64,000 nt of DNA, taken from Trichoderma breve. Its lineage: Eukaryota; Ascomycota; Sordariomycetes; Hypocreales; Hypocreaceae. Below are positions 11,343 through 23,823 of this stretch, one piece after another. The first letter of the stretch is position 1; every line of letters begins with the position of its first letter. A program made the translations under genes and the position numbers. The DNA is taken from NCBI RefSeq assembly GCF_028502605.1, contig NC_079236.1:1302001-1366000 (forward strand), given 5' to 3'. Below the pieces are notes generated by a model, which saw only the letters and a program-made list of their open reading frames with translations, searched no databases and was not told the origin of the DNA.

Positions 11343-13891
11343 GTCGAGCTATTTATAGCAGATTGTTGAGTTTTACAGTATATGAACCCTATCTATTTGC
11401 AAACCCTTAACTACATATTCAATCCCGATATGATCGAGTTTCGCTGCGAGATCATTCATATAAGGTAAATGGCTTTGGAGAATATTGAAGTAATTCGGGT
11501 CTTCAAAAAGCCGCTATCGAGTCGATAAGCCCGACTCTTTAGTCGCCGGTAGCATTGTTTGTGCTGTTACTATTGTAAAAGAGGGGCGTTCCGCAATAGC
11601 TGATCTTGGTGTAAGTAAAGTAGACTGAGTATAAGTCTATCTACGGAATATCTGTTCACATTATTGATGATATGACTAGAGTCTCTAAGATACAATAGAC
11701 AAACTCTTAAGAGCTCAGGGCAATGCGCCATGTTGCAACATTCTGAGTTGAGATGAATACTATTGCCGACAACCAACCGCGAGTTGCCGCTATCCGTTTG
11801 CAGGCTCCCGGGCTGATCAAAATAGAGGTCGGCTATAGTGAATCTTTTCTCCGAGTACGCTGTACACCAAGGGATTTTGCTACAAGATTTTGGGCGCACT
11901 CGTACGTGTCAGGAACTCGCACAATAAAGACCAAATGTGTGAAAGAATTGAGTCAATCTGCGCTTTACATCACATGTGAGCATGCAGAATAACAGCCTGT
12001 GCCACCGAGAGTTCCATTCAGTTGCGACCTAAGTTATCGGCATTTGCGGGCTAAGCAAATCCCGAAAAGTCAGCGGAAGTTGATTTTGTTTTGTGGGCTG
12101 GAAACCTTGGCATCTATAATGGAATCGAGTCTCGTGGTAATATTAATCGGCTATATGTTATATATGGTCAAGTGATGACGCAAATGCCGGTAAAAATACT
12201 AAAACAGGCTAGGGTACGGAGTATTAGAAGATGAAGATGAGAACTGTTCGCAGGTAAGGGGGGATTGGCAATTCCCCTGGTTTAGTGCATCAGGTACGGG
12301 AGATTGCTTCAATCAAGATCAATGTGATCTCTGCTTGCAGTGTGTGAGATGCTGCACATTCGTTCGGTACGCCCCCTAACAATGTCATTGCCCATCAACA
12401 AGTCAGATCAAGCTCTCGTGTGGCCCCTAAACACGAAGTTGGTGGGGTTTTACGATAAGCATAAATACTGTCATTCGGAATCCGGAATACAGTTGATGGC
12501 TTGCCTCAGATGGTGACCGATGCAACATGAAACAAATTTACAATGTTCATCTTCCTGTGTCGCGCATGCTAAACAGCAAGGCAGATTCCTTACCTGCCTA
12601 ATGAAGGCATGACTCGACTTTGAGGATCTATCACATTCGTGAAGATATAGTTTATCTGGAGTTTGCTAACACTAGACTCCCAATATATCGACTATTCACG
12701 GCAGTCAAACCATCGCAGTAAAGGGTGGGAGTGGTTTTTGTTGGTCAGAGTGAGCAGACCTACTATTATTTATAAAGCTATGTATGGAGATATTCCGTGG
12801 GATATGGCCACACTCGTTGATTTCATGCGCATGTAAACGCCAGTTCAAGTCGGGAAGTTCGAGAAACCATATTGAAAACTGATATGAATCACCTACCTTC
12901 CTTTTTCCCTACGGAAAGTTACGGCGGAGGTTCGGCATGAGACGACGTCCCAGGGCGTATTGTGGCATCATTCTGGATTTCAAGGAAAGCCGAAACCAAC
13001 GACAACTTACAAAGCTCGGTAATTGCTTCCTCTTTTCATTCCCGATTTTATGCCCGAGATTAAATGCGAATCGTTGGTACTATTCTGTGGGCAACTAAAT
13101 AGAAGCCCATCTCAGGAAAATGCTTCCGACGGCTCTCTCATAACAACAGTTGCTTTTCGCTTTGCCCAGCAGCTTTGCCCAGAGAATTGTAAAATGCCGG
13201 CATAGTGGAAGAGGCCGGTGTTGGAATGGCGGGGATTGGTAATATTTCCTCCAACCATGACCGACGGCTTCTCCATTTACGCTGCGACATCAGCATAGTT
13301 AGCGTGAATTGCCAAGGAATTCTTCCTCGTATGAAAGCGATTGTTTGTGAAGCTACACACTATGTCTGGGGCTATTGCGGAGCCGATTTTGCCGATATAG
13401 ACACAACTAGTGCGCGGAATAGGTGAGTGGTGATAGGCTCAATTTGGCAAAACAGTCTTTGTAAGGAACACAAATATGCCCGACGGGCAATTTACCATCC
13501 TGAATGGGAGATCTGGAGGATCTGAGCCTCAGGAATCATGAGCCGAGGGCGAGATATGTTGATTGGATGAGCGTCCTTCCACATACCGAATCTGTACAAG
13601 ACTAACCTGGGGGTGGATTCTGTAGCGGCCGCCTTTCCCGTCTTGTGGCTATTGGTACTTTGTGCTTGAAGTTCTGAACTGATTAAACGCCCATCAAGGG
13701 CGATGCCAGGGATTCCCCGCGTCGAAACTCCATTATGAAAGTCAGGTTCCGGCATTCTTGTGGGGTTTAGTCCGGGGAGAGATGTTCGGAGTGATATTTA
13801 CAATCGTCAAACTTCCCTTTCAGCGGTTAACTGCTTGAACGTGATGCGATCCGCGTGATAACCGACGGGCTTATAGCCTCATGACCTGGAG
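11343..13891. other. Intergenic region between tRNA and GH92 gene
   Basis: About 2.5 kb with no exon I can support on either strand. The proximal part (about 13,850-14,009) is the promoter and leader of the GH92 gene. Confidence 0.5.
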
Positions 13892-13899
13892 TATAAATA
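13892..13899 (+). promoter_or_regulatory. TATA box of the GH92 gene
   Basis: TATAAATA lies 118 nt before the GH92 start codon, with no competing ATG in a plausible context between them. Confidence 0.55.
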
Positions 13900-14009
13900 C
13901 AGAAGAGGATGTAACACAAGAATCACCAACTTGTCTGGAGAGAGCAGCTCTTTCTTGAGTCTTCATAGCAGCTCAGCTTGTTCCTCGGCAAAGGGACAAG
14001 TTCTTCACA

Positions 14010-16896
14010 ATGGGTCTTCCTCGAGCTTTGGTTGCGGCACTCGCCTACGGGTCAATCGCTCACGCGACCTACGATGTCTTTGACTATGTAGATCCTCTAA
14101 TTGGAACCAGCAATGGAGGTAAATATCTCTGCATGACTGGATGGCATTCATGCGCAAAGGAACAGAATTAACAATACACATAGGACACGTCTTTGCCGGC
14201 GCAACTCTTCCATTCGGCCTTGCCAAGGCGGTAGCTGACTCTGTGAATGACAACGCTGGTGGTTATGCTTCAGATGGCGGTCCAAGTCAGTTCATCATCC
14301 TCCAAAATTACAATTCTAGCATCTCTGGAATATTATAACTGACCATGACCCTCTAGTCACTGGCTTCTCTCACATGCATGACAGCGGAACGGGTGGTGTA
14401 AGCGATTTCCCTAATGGAGAATGAGGCAGTATCAGATGCTAACACGTCCAAGGGAGCTTCTCTTGGAAACTTTCCATTGTTCCCCCAGAGCGGCTGCTCT
14501 GGCGGAAACCTTGACAACTGCTACTTCACCAAATCAGACCGTCAGTCCCTGCCGATTAACAGCTCCATTGAGGCGCACCCTGGATACTTTTCGGTTACTC
14601 TCAATACCTCTATTAAGGCGGAGATGACTGTATCGAATAAGACGGCATTGTACCGCTTCACTTTCCCTGACCAGCCTGTGCCTATGAAGGGTGGCGACGC
14701 AACTGGGGACAACGCGATCCCGTATGAGCCTGTGATCCTGGCCGACTTGACGGATCTCTCCGATTCCCGGAGCAAGGGAAGCGTTTCTGTCGACGCTCAC
14801 AGCGGAAGAATTACCGGTTCAGGCACATTCAATCCGTCTTTCGGAGTTGGCACGTACACTCTGTACTTCTGTACCGATTTCCAAGGAGCCAGTATCAAGA
14901 ACACCGGCGTCTTTCAGAACAACCGAGCCGGCACCAACTTCAAGCAACTCAACACCGAAACTGCCACTGTTACCGGCCCTCCCGTGCCTGGCGGCGCATT
15001 CGTCCAGTTCAACAAGCCCAGCAATAACCAGATCATAGCCAGAGTTGGCCTGTCATTCATTAGTGTGAACCAAGCATGCAGCAATGCCCAGTCTGAGATC
15101 CCCAGGTTTGACTTCCAGGGAACTCAGGCGACTGCTGAGGATGCATGGCGACAGAAGCTGGGAGTTGTAAAGGTCGACACCACGGGAGTGTCTACAGACA
15201 TTCTGACCACCTTCTATTCGGGACTGTATCGCTCCATGATCTCGCCTCAGGACTATACGGGAGAGAACCCTCTGTGGAAGAGCAGTGAGCCTTGTAAGTG
15301 TCATATTCAAAACCATTTCTTTGGAGAATTATTCATGAAATCATTTAAAGCTGACTGTAATAGACTATGACTCTTTCTACTGCATCTGGGATTCATTCCG
15401 CAGCATTCACCCACTGCTTACCATTGTCGACCCGTACAGTCAAACGCAGATGGTTCGCGCACTTATTGACATCTACCGCCACGAAGGAAAGCTTCCGGAT
15501 TGCCGCATGACATTTTGTAAGGGCTGGACGCAAGGTGGTAGCAATGCTGATATTGTGCTTGTGGACGCATACTTGAAAGGCCTTCACAAGGGTGTTGATT
15601 GGCAGACCGGATATGAAGCTTTGATCTCGGATGCCGAAGGTATGGCTCACAGGTGTCCCCCTTTTCATCAAACCTACAATCATGATGCTGACATATTGCT
15701 AGATGAACCTGTAAACTGGGGTATCGAGGGACGTGGTGGATTGACCAGCTGGAAGACGCTTGGTTATATTCCCACTGACGACTTTGACCCCAACGGTAAG
15801 ATTCTCCCAATATTATAGTATCCACGTTCGTATGGAGTACTCATATATCATTAGGTGTTGGTACATTCTCGCGATCCATCTCCCGAACAGTTGAATATGC
15901 CTACAACGACTTTTGCATTGCCGAGATGGCCGAGTCTCTGCACAAGAAGGCCGATGCCGAGAAGTATCTCAAGCGCTCTAAGAACTGGAAGAACATGTGG
16001 AACCCGAACCAAAACTCGTACATCTACATCACCAATCCCGATGGTTCTACCGGTTATGTCGACAGTGGCTTTTACGGCTTCCTACAGCCCAGATATCTGA
16101 ACGGCACGTTTGGCTATCAGGACGCTATGATGTGCACTCCTATGTTCCGATTTGATGATTGTTATTTGGTTCCTACTGGCCATGAGGTAAGATTTCTACT
16201 ACACCTCTTCTCTGACAACACATAAGACAATGTCGAGACTTTATTTTCTTCACTGTTGCTTACCCAATGTTTCCATCACAGACCTACGAGGGCAGCAGCT
16301 GGCTCTACACTTTCTTCGCCCCCCACGACATGGCCGACCTCATCACCACTCTTGGTGGCCCAGACACTTTCGTCAAGCGTCTCCAGTTTCTTCACAACAC
16401 TCCCAACCTGCTCTACTTTGGTGATGAACAGGCCTTCCTTCTCGTCTTCCTCTTCCACTATGCTGGTCGCCCGGGCCTGTCTTCGTACTTTGCCCACCAC
16501 TACATCCCCTCGCAGTTCAATTCTGGTATTAACGGTATCCCCGGTAACGACGATTCCGGTGCCATGGGTGCCTTTAGCACTCTGACCATGATGGGCTTGT
16601 GGCCAATGGGAGGACAGAACGTCTATCTCATCCTGCCACCGTTCTTCCCCGAGATCAGCATCAAGAACGGACTGACGGGCAAGACGGCGACGGTGAAGAA
16701 CATCAACTTTGATGGAGGCTATGAGAACATTTATATCCAGAGCGCTAAGCTCAACGGCAAGTCGTATACAAAGAACTGGATCACACATGACTTCTTTGCT
16801 AATGGAGGCGTGTTGGAGCTGACGCTGGGCAAGAACGAGAGCAGCTGGGGAACAGGCTCTGCCAGTCTGCCACCCAGCTTGGATCTAGACATCTAG
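14010..16896 (+). CDS. Secreted glycoside hydrolase family 92 alpha-1,2-mannosidase
   Basis: An exo-alpha-mannosidase of family GH92, a calcium-dependent inverting family acting on mannans and glycoprotein N-glycans. Eight exons join in phase: 14010-14118, 14184-14285, 14357-14397, 14453-15293, 15364-15639, 15703-15795, 15855-16186 and 16282-16896. They encode 802 residues, a normal GH92 length. The N-terminus (MGLPRALVAALAYGSIAHA) is a signal peptide. The mature protein opens with the family hallmark YVDPLIGTSNGG and then VFAGATLPFG. The catalytic half contains the conserved Phe/Tyr-rich CIWDSFRS region (exon 5) and GNDDSGAMGAF near residue 687, a family signature that includes catalytic and calcium-site acids. 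Several NxS/T sequons fit secretion. Introns carry good donors (GTAAAT, GTAAGT, GTAAGA) and branch points. It is convergent with the neighbouring HET gene, so the context says little. Confidence 0.93.
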
Positions 16897-17112
16897 ACTT
16901 AGAGGATGAGCAAATTTAGTTTCGATAACTACGTTGGTAGAATGAAAGAAATTTTTCACAATCTTGCGCACAAGCGCTATTGAGGATCATCGTTTTTTCT
17001 CCAATTCATTCATCAAACATGATGAGCGTCTTTCTTGTCGGTATTAAAAGTCTAAGCTAGAGTCGAGTATCATTGGTATAATAATTTTAACATGAAGCAT
17101 CTTCACAACCTC

Positions 17113-19728
17113 CTACTCAATCACAATATTCTGACCTAAGCTTCTCATAGGTAACCTCCCCACCAATCCTTGGAGCCCACCAGAAGCTCTCATTACATCC
17201 TTTGCATCTTCCGCAAAAGCCATCCTCACCCTCCCTACGCGTTCCCATGTCCCCCTCCCTGTCTTTTCTACTACCAATAGCATCACCATAGTCTCTTCAA
17301 CAAACCAGAGTACACTCATTTGCTCTCCTTGTCCATGTCGCATCAGATAGCTTTTGAGGCTTCCTATGCACTCTTCGCCTCCAAGACAAGCGGTTTCTGT
17401 GCCACTTCCGCGGCTCATTCGTACGTCGACACTGAGGCCGCTGAATTGCCAGCCGTCAGAGTGTGGCTTCGCCTTGACCTTGTCCAGCACCAACGGATCC
17501 TTGACATGGAGGGCATATTTTCCGGGTCGGAATCGCGGAGGGCCGGCGGCAGAGCTCATTTGTCCTCCAAAGTCGTATATCACGGAGCCATCAGGCGCTA
17601 ATACTGCCATCTCAGGCGAGTATGTCCACTTGACAGATGATGGTTCGTTCCTCGTCAGTCGCGCGGCCGCAACGTAATGATGGGTGAGTATCTTTTTGCC
17701 CTTCAACTTCATCTCGGGATCATTGGAAGCGAGTGTAATGGATGAGAAGAGCTCCACGGGGCCAGACCATCCTGCCCACGACCAGCTCGGCAAGTGATTC
17801 CTCCGCCTGGCCTGTGTGCCAACTTTGTGATGCCAGAAACATGTTGATAAGGCGAAAAGATGTCTCGTTCTCGGCATTCCATTGTTTTCTTCTGTCGATT
17901 CAGAGGCCAGAGGTGCCCATATAGGGATCCCCACCAAATTGCTCAGTTTCCCCCTTCCAAGGGTGCTCTCCAGATCTCGCCATACTCCCAAGCTTGCATC
18001 CAACGAATCTTCGTCCCGACTCAAGTCCCTCCTTGTGTATTTCACAATATGTTGGTCGACTTCGCGGAATACACTCAGAGTGCTCGCTTCGCCCATCTTT
18101 TGAGGCAGCTTCTTCCACTGTTCCCAGCTGCCGTCCATATATGACACTCCGTTGAACAAGCCCGGACGCACGAAATCGTACATACGCTTCTCTTCGGCGT
18201 CATGATAGAATTCGAACGGCAAGTCTAGCGCCTCGGGGCAGGTCATGCCGTCGCACTCCCAGTACATCTGCTGTTCTGTGAAGACGAGGCGTCGTCGAGA
18301 GAGAAGTCCTTCTTGATAAGTCCATCCTCTAGTGTACCACGCTGAGCGCTCGATGAGAAGGCGTGGGTCCTGGAGGCTGGAAACAAGGGTTATGTTTGAA
18401 GTGGTGAATTTGTACTTTGGCTGAGCAGGTCTTGATGTTGATCCAACGCCGGGAAGGCCGTGCATGGCATTCTCGCCAGCGGCGGCAATGATGGTAAAGG
18501 CGGCTCCTCCGTATATCTCGTCCATCCGTTGAATGTGTTCCCTTTTCTCCTGTGGCCTATCATCACTCGTACAGAAGCGATCCACCCAGAGATATCGAAA
18601 TCCAAGCTCAGTCACCACAGAAGCTGCATCTCGTACAACTTGTGGCCAGCTGCCATCAACATTTGCTTCGCCCCAGACATAGCTCAGTGCCACATAGTCA
18701 TCACGCAGTGATCTTTCAACCACTTGTGGGCGTGACTGAGCACAGTCAATGAGCCGGAATCCCTGAATTTCTTTCCTCACCGGCCTCCGTGAACATCGTC
18801 CCTCGTGATGGGTGTCGCAAAAATGAAGCCACTCTCGCACAATGTTCAAGTCCGCGCTTTTGTCAATGTCGCGCCCCCAGATCCCTCTTTGCGTCCAAGA
18901 GGCATCGTCAGGCAAGCGGAATGATGGTGACGGCAGCGGAGATGCCGTTCCATCAGGGACTGTCAGCTGTCTCTCGCCACCCGTCCTCCCCCTAGCCATG
19001 TCTACCAGCATCTCGGGCCGCGTCCGGAGTAGCATGCCCGATTCTCGGAACCATTCGGGGTCCACATCGGGATCCTGGCCGCCGCCCTTCGTCTTGGAGA
19101 TGACGGAGAAAAACGCTGGGCTGAGGCCCTTGGCTCGGCCCTTGGCCGGATGGTCCTGATTGTGCATCTTCGCTGAGTCAATGAAGTAACTCGTGTCGCG
19201 TGTCGATAGTGCCACCAGGTTATACTCTCCAGGCTCCTTGCTGGGCACATGAATCTCCCAAAAGAGCTTGCACATGGGACAAGTCGCAGCCCAGCGGTTC
19301 TCCTCCAGGTACCGAAGCCGAGATACAAAATGCTCTCTTGTTTCGAAATCTCCTGCAGCTCCTGCGCCATCTGCCGGCCTGGCGAAAGTGGCGTCGACTT
19401 CATCCATGGTTTCTTCAATCTCCGCCGCAAGACGTGCACATGATTCACAAAGAGCCGGATCTCGATTTACACCCAGTGACGACGGAGGCCGTGAGTTGGG
19501 TCGCGAACCCGAGGCGGCGTCAGAATGAGCCGACGGACTACGGCTCTTTTGCCCGCTCAAACGGCGAATGAGCGATGAGCGCCGTGACCCGGATTCGCTG
19601 GCTCCAGGCGACGAGTCGACGGTCAGATGCTGGATCATGTTTCGCAGGGGGTTCTTTGACCGGCGTCGCCCCGGCGAGGGCTGGTCAGCAGCGCCGGCAG
19701 ATGCTCCGGGGTCCAGGTAGTCAGCCAT
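17113..19728 (-). CDS. HET-domain protein (heterokaryon incompatibility type)
   Basis: A single-exon protein of 871 residues. Residues about 1-90 are basic and Ser-rich (disordered). A Cys pair (CESC near 94, CPMC near 150) suggests a metal-binding patch. The HET domain begins at YVALSYVWGE (near 344), followed by FRYLWVDRFCTSDD (near 377), RMDEIYGGAAFTIIAAAG (near 401) and later RGWTYQEGLLSRR. These are the usual ordered HET blocks; the second block has CTSD where many members have CI.Q. HET proteins trigger cell death or growth arrest after fusion of unlike hyphae, or serve in other NLR-like responses, but most family members are uncharacterised and this one need not be an incompatibility gene. 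It reads intact and has no NACHT or ankyrin part. Confidence 0.88.
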   Translation of the reverse strand: MADYLDPGASAGAADQPSPGRRRSKNPLRNMIQHLTVDSSPGASESGSRRSSLIRRLSGQKSRSPSAHSDAASGSRPNSRPPSSLGVNRDPALCESCARLAAEIEETMDEVDATFARPADGAGAAGDFETREHFVSRLRYLEENRWAATCPMCKLFWEIHVPSKEPGEYNLVALSTRDTSYFIDSAKMHNQDHPAKGRAKGLSPAFFSVISKTKGGGQDPDVDPEWFRESGMLLRTRPEMLVDMARGRTGGERQLTVPDGTASPLPSPSFRLPDDASWTQRGIWGRDIDKSADLNIVREWLHFCDTHHEGRCSRRPVRKEIQGFRLIDCAQSRPQVVERSLRDDYVALSYVWGEANVDGSWPQVVRDAASVVTELGFRYLWVDRFCTSDDRPQEKREHIQRMDEIYGGAAFTIIAAAGENAMHGLPGVGSTSRPAQPKYKFTTSNITLVSSLQDPRLLIERSAWYTRGWTYQEGLLSRRRLVFTEQQMYWECDGMTCPEALDLPFEFYHDAEEKRMYDFVRPGLFNGVSYMDGSWEQWKKLPQKMGEASTLSVFREVDQHIVKYTRRDLSRDEDSLDASLGVWRDLESTLGRGKLSNLVGIPIWAPLASESTEENNGMPRTRHLFALSTCFWHHKVGTQARRRNHLPSWSWAGWSGPVELFSSITLASNDPEMKLKGKKILTHHYVAAARLTRNEPSSVKWTYSPEMAVLAPDGSVIYDFGGQMSSAAGPPRFRPGKYALHVKDPLVLDKVKAKPHSDGWQFSGLSVDVRMSRGSGTETACLGGEECIGSLKSYLMRHGQGEQMSVLWFVEETMVMLLVVEKTGRGTWERVGRVRMAFAEDAKDVMRASGGLQGLVGRLPMRSLGQNIVIE

Positions 19729-22537
19729 GATGCATTTCCGGGGCTCCGCGTGCTCGTATGGAGTGCTTGGTGTTGTGAGATTTGACGTCTGCTATCAGTA
19801 TCGTCGTGATGTTCACGCTGCGTCAAAAGGGGGAGAGGGACGCATGTGTGTTTTATGTTTATCTGCTGCGTTGTTTGACGGCCTGGCGCCAAACCGCCTG
19901 ACCCCAGGCGGCTGGAGATTTGAATGACTTGAAAGGAGCGAATGAGTTGAATGGCTTCAAGCAGGCCGGCAGGGGAAGAAAAGGGTCCGTAAATCTAGCG
20001 AGGGGTTTCAGACCGTCTAAAGTGGTGGGTTCCAGGTTTTTAATGAGGCGGTAATACAGAGTTTACGCTCCCGTTTTGCGAACCAGGAAGCTTTAGAGCA
20101 GCTGAAGAACGGACTGTCCATGTGATGGGAAGAGTTAATTATGAGGGGCTGGCTGAAGAAGTACCAAGAGGAGTGTGAAATGCACGTAGATAGATGCATG
20201 TGGCCTATATATATGCTACATGTATCGTCCTCTGCTAGGGAGGTAGTACCGCCTCATAATATTTTGAGAAACTCTGAGCCAAACAAACAAACCTAAACCA
20301 TCAATGCACACACACATGCTTGTACACAATGTAGCTTCTCATCGACACTGTGCCACTGTGCCACTAACAATCGCAGTCAAGAAAAAAAGACAAAGAAAAA
20401 ACCCACAACCCCCCTCTCTTGCAGGTGGAGTTTGCCTCATTTACTCTATTAATAACCGCAATCTTGCTGAGCCGCCCAGCGAAATCACATATTGATCCCA
20501 TAGCCATTGAGGCGCAGGGCATTCAAAAAAGAGCTGACCAAAAGCAACCCTGGCAAGCCGCATTTCCCTGGCCAGATTGGGTGGGGAAAAGGAGGCAAGC
20601 CGCTGAGATTGCAGATGATTTACGCCGCGATGGATCCCCCCTCATGCCTCATGCATGCATCAATGCACAGCTCCAATGCAAGATTCTGTGAAAGGCAGAA
20701 GCTAGTCCGGGCTTCGGCTTTTCACCCAGCAAACGCCGTCTAGCGGTCCATCGTGTCGTATCTTGATCTCTGTGATTGGCGCCGGCTACCGACCCTGACG
20801 GCACGCGACCAGACAGCCATGCAATAGCGAGCTACTAGCATTTCTCAGGCGGCTAGCACATGTTTGAAACAGGGAATCTGCCATGAAAGTGGCCCTAGAG
20901 TCGGCTGTCGTGAGATTCCGACAGTTGTGCTCACCGTCTGTGAGTCGGACTCTGATCCTCCTGGTCGGGCCATCCCTTGATCAACCCCATTCCACACATG
21001 GCATGCTCACGGCACTAAAATACTCAGCTCCTGTCCATGTTACGATCCGGTCCTCACCGCTTGGGTGCTTCTCTTTCTCTCTTTCTCTCTCAGCCTCGAT
21101 ACCGCGGGCGCTGCCTCAAGCTCCGCTCCGCTCGTCTCAGCTCAGCTCACGATAGGCACAGAGACGAAACTAGGTGCATGCAGAAGCAATACGGCAAGAT
21201 CCGCAGCACGTTTGTGACCCAAAAAAAGCCCGAGCCCAGTAAATTCATCCTTGATTCTTTTGTCTTTGCATGCACCTACTTGATCCATACTCCATACTTG
21301 GGATAGAATATGCATGGATCGTTCTATTGATGATCTAGAAATCCTTCACGAAAATAGAATCCAAAAACTAAGCCACCTTTTTTTGCTTGAGCTACACAAT
21401 GACGACCCATCTTACTTATACTAACAGCTAGATGCCCGCTTCTCTCCACTCATCCCAAGCACGCACTGACATGTATTGCTCCGTAAAGCCGGGTTACGAC
21501 TTTTGCGATGGTGTTCACGAGACAGTAGGCGGAGCGCAAGTGTAAGCTATCACAATATATTGAAGACAGGGCATATTTCGTACGGAGCACATGGGCTTGT
21601 ACCAGACTTTACATGTAGAGTGATCCTAAGGCGAAGCAACAGCAAGACCCATGCTGAACCAGGCTATGCAGATATTCTTGAGAGGCTAATTATGGCGAGA
21701 TGCCACTCTTAGGTCGGCACCAGAATAGCCATGACGGGTTTGCGGGATTGTGATGACCTAGCAACGAGGCATTATTCTGCAATTACAACATGAGAAAGGC
21801 TTACCATGGATTATATTGCCCTCCATACACCTAATTCACGCTTTCGAGTACAACTGAAGATGCCATATTTACTTCAGTTTATCTCATTTCCATATTCTAG
21901 GAATTTTTGCTTATTGCAGGGTAGACCAATTGAACGAGAACATGAGCCATTGATCGAAACAAGAGCACCCATTTTATAGTAGAAAAATAGAATCCAAGAC
22001 TGAATGAATATTTGTTCGTGAAATTGGCTTACAAGACTTAGCTTACGACTTCAATTATGTAGTTCGATGTTGATCGCATGTTATGTGGGAGAATTACCAC
22101 AAAGGAATATTGTCTTTGCACTTTGCAAATTGTTCTACGCACAACACTTATCAACAGTGTAAAAACCTTTTATTTTCTTCAGTATAGAAACACTCAATAG
22201 TTATTATACGTAGATGCCTGGTAACTGATGTATTAAGAGTGGCTATAAGTGACTATGCGGCCATTTTGTTTCTAAATGCTAGCACAGCCTAATCGACTTT
22301 TAATATCCGACTTCCTAGGAAGTCACTCTGCTTCAATACATGTCAGCATTTACACAGCTACTATTTTAACAAAGCAAACACAGATTCTCATAGGTGAATT
22401 AAATTGTAATTTTTTTTTTCACTGTTCTTGGCCAGATCTATGGCTGTTCTATGCTAGTAATAGATAACCTGAACTCTTCCACGGATATCTGGCGATTGTG
22501 TGCGCAAGAAATACACAATCGGAACGTTATCCATGAA
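19729..22537. other. Intergenic region, no recognisable gene
   Basis: About 2.8 kb between the HET gene start and the 3' end of the SnoaL-like gene. The first 300 bp is the HET promoter. There is a TTTCTCTC-rich pyrimidine tract near 21,070-21,095. No domain, tRNA or repeat element was recognised. Confidence 0.5.
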
Positions 22538-22990
22538 TTAGGACGGCGGCCCCTCAGGCATTTTCAGATGCGCTGTCCAAAATGCCTTGACTTTCCCATC
22601 CTCAAAAAGGACATAATGGCAAGCCTTGATCATATCGGGCTGCTCGCGCGGTCCCAACTTCCAGTGCACAATACCTAGGTTTTGTGTAACTGCAATGTAC
22701 CCTTCGTCGTCATGCGTAATGTAAAATCCGGGGAATTGATCTTGTTCCTTTTGAATAGTCGCATTTACATTATCTCTGCCACGAATGATGGCATGTTCGC
22801 CGGAATATTCGCCAGGTTGAAACCAGGTGACATCTTCGTGATAGAGCGGCTCCATTGTCTTGCCGCGGGTTGCAACGTCGGATTCTCCAAACACTTTTTC
22901 GATATGTGTGTTCATCACCTTGCGCATCCTTTCCGGGTCTTCGTGCGGCGAGGCCGAGATCGATATAGTAGGCTGTTGCTGGGACGCCAT
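22538..22990 (-). CDS. SnoaL/NTF2-like small protein
   Basis: A 150-residue protein starting MASQQQPTIS. The pattern of an N-terminal helix (MRKVMNTHIEKVFGE), then YHEDVTWFQPGEYSGEHAI, the loop RGRDNVNATI and three closing strands ending in KVKAFWTAHLKMP is that of the SnoaL-like cone fold. Members act as small isomerases, cyclases or hydrolases, or as ligand-binding proteins in secondary metabolism and aromatic degradation. No catalytic residue assignment can be made by eye. It is transcribed divergently from the Cys-nucleophile hydrolase at 23,824, sharing an 833-bp intergenic region with TTCGGCCGAA motifs, so co-regulation is likely. Fold assignment is moderately sure; function is unknown. 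Confidence 0.7.
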   Translation of the reverse strand: MASQQQPTISISASPHEDPERMRKVMNTHIEKVFGESDVATRGKTMEPLYHEDVTWFQPGEYSGEHAIIRGRDNVNATIQKEQDQFPGFYITHDDEGYIAVTQNLGIVHWKLGPREQPDMIKACHYVLFEDGKVKAFWTAHLKMPEGPPS

Positions 22991-23553
22991 TGGGAGCTAA
23001 GTGTGGTGGTGTCTTTACAAAAAAGTAAGTATCAATTGGGTATGAGGTGCCTCAGTGGGTAGATTGGCAAAGCAGACAGCGTCGATGGTATTTATCTCAA
23101 TTCCAACATTATCTCTGCCTTTGGAATCATTGGAGCTTAGTGCTGACTGACGTGGGGTTGGATGCCACTTATTAACATCTGATTCACCTTTCTCTATCTT
23201 AACAAGCCATCGAGACATGAAGCCGTCTCTTGTCATGCATGACTAAGGGAGTTGATCTCGGTATATATTCCGTAGATTCTGAAGATACTCTAATCGGGCT
23301 AAGGCTTGATATGACTAGATTATACGTCCAATCGGCAATCGTCATCTTACAGCAATGGACTGTCCGACTGCTATTGATGTGCTTGTCTGCTAATAGAAAA
23401 TGATGTAAACAATACTTGACTTGAAACGGTAATTCTATAGTACAACCTCGTGTATCTGGAGATATATGGAGTCACGTGAATGGTTTATTTATTCTTCTGG
23501 TTGGCCTAATAGCTGAATGTTTTGATGCGGCCCTCACTCGCCACTGACGACAT

Positions 23554-23700
23554 AGTTTCGGGGCTGGCTGGGGGGCCTTCGGCCGAAACTAGACTCAGCT
23601 CTTGTATGCATTCACAGTACGAGATTTCGCGGTAATCCAAGCTTCGGAGCACTGTGCTTGCGGCCGAATTCACTTGGCTGTGATAAAGTTTCGGACTTAG
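23554..23700. promoter_or_regulatory. Candidate Zn2Cys6 operator cluster in the divergent promoter
   Basis: The bidirectional promoter between the SnoaL-like gene and hydrolase 1 holds several related motifs. These are AGTTTCGG at 23554-23561, the perfect palindrome TTCGGCCGAA at 23578-23587 whose right side continues as CCGAAACT, CGGCCGAA at 23661-23668, and AGTTTCGGACTTAG at 23687-23700. Binuclear zinc factors bind paired CGG half-sites, and CGGCCG is an inverted pair without spacer. Matching elements lie before hydrolase 2 at 28592-28675, and a Zn2Cys6 gene sits between them. Binding is inferred. A TATATATA lies at 23741-23748. Confidence 0.55.
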
Positions 23701-23823
23701 CTATGTCATGATCGGGTTATTGTGTAGGGTCTCTTGAGAATATATATAGTGCTCAAGGCATGCCATGTAGGCTCTCAAAACAGATAGCTCTAAATCATCG
23801 TTCAATCGTCAAAACTAGCCACA

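Noticed and set aside
14414..15370. Independent 318-residue frame starting at 14,414
   Set aside because: Its first residues come from an intron of the GH92 gene; the rest is GH92 exon 4, which splices in phase from 14,453.
16276..16788. 170-residue minus-strand frame
   Set aside because: Antisense shadow of GH92 exon 8, which carries the family motifs on the plus strand.
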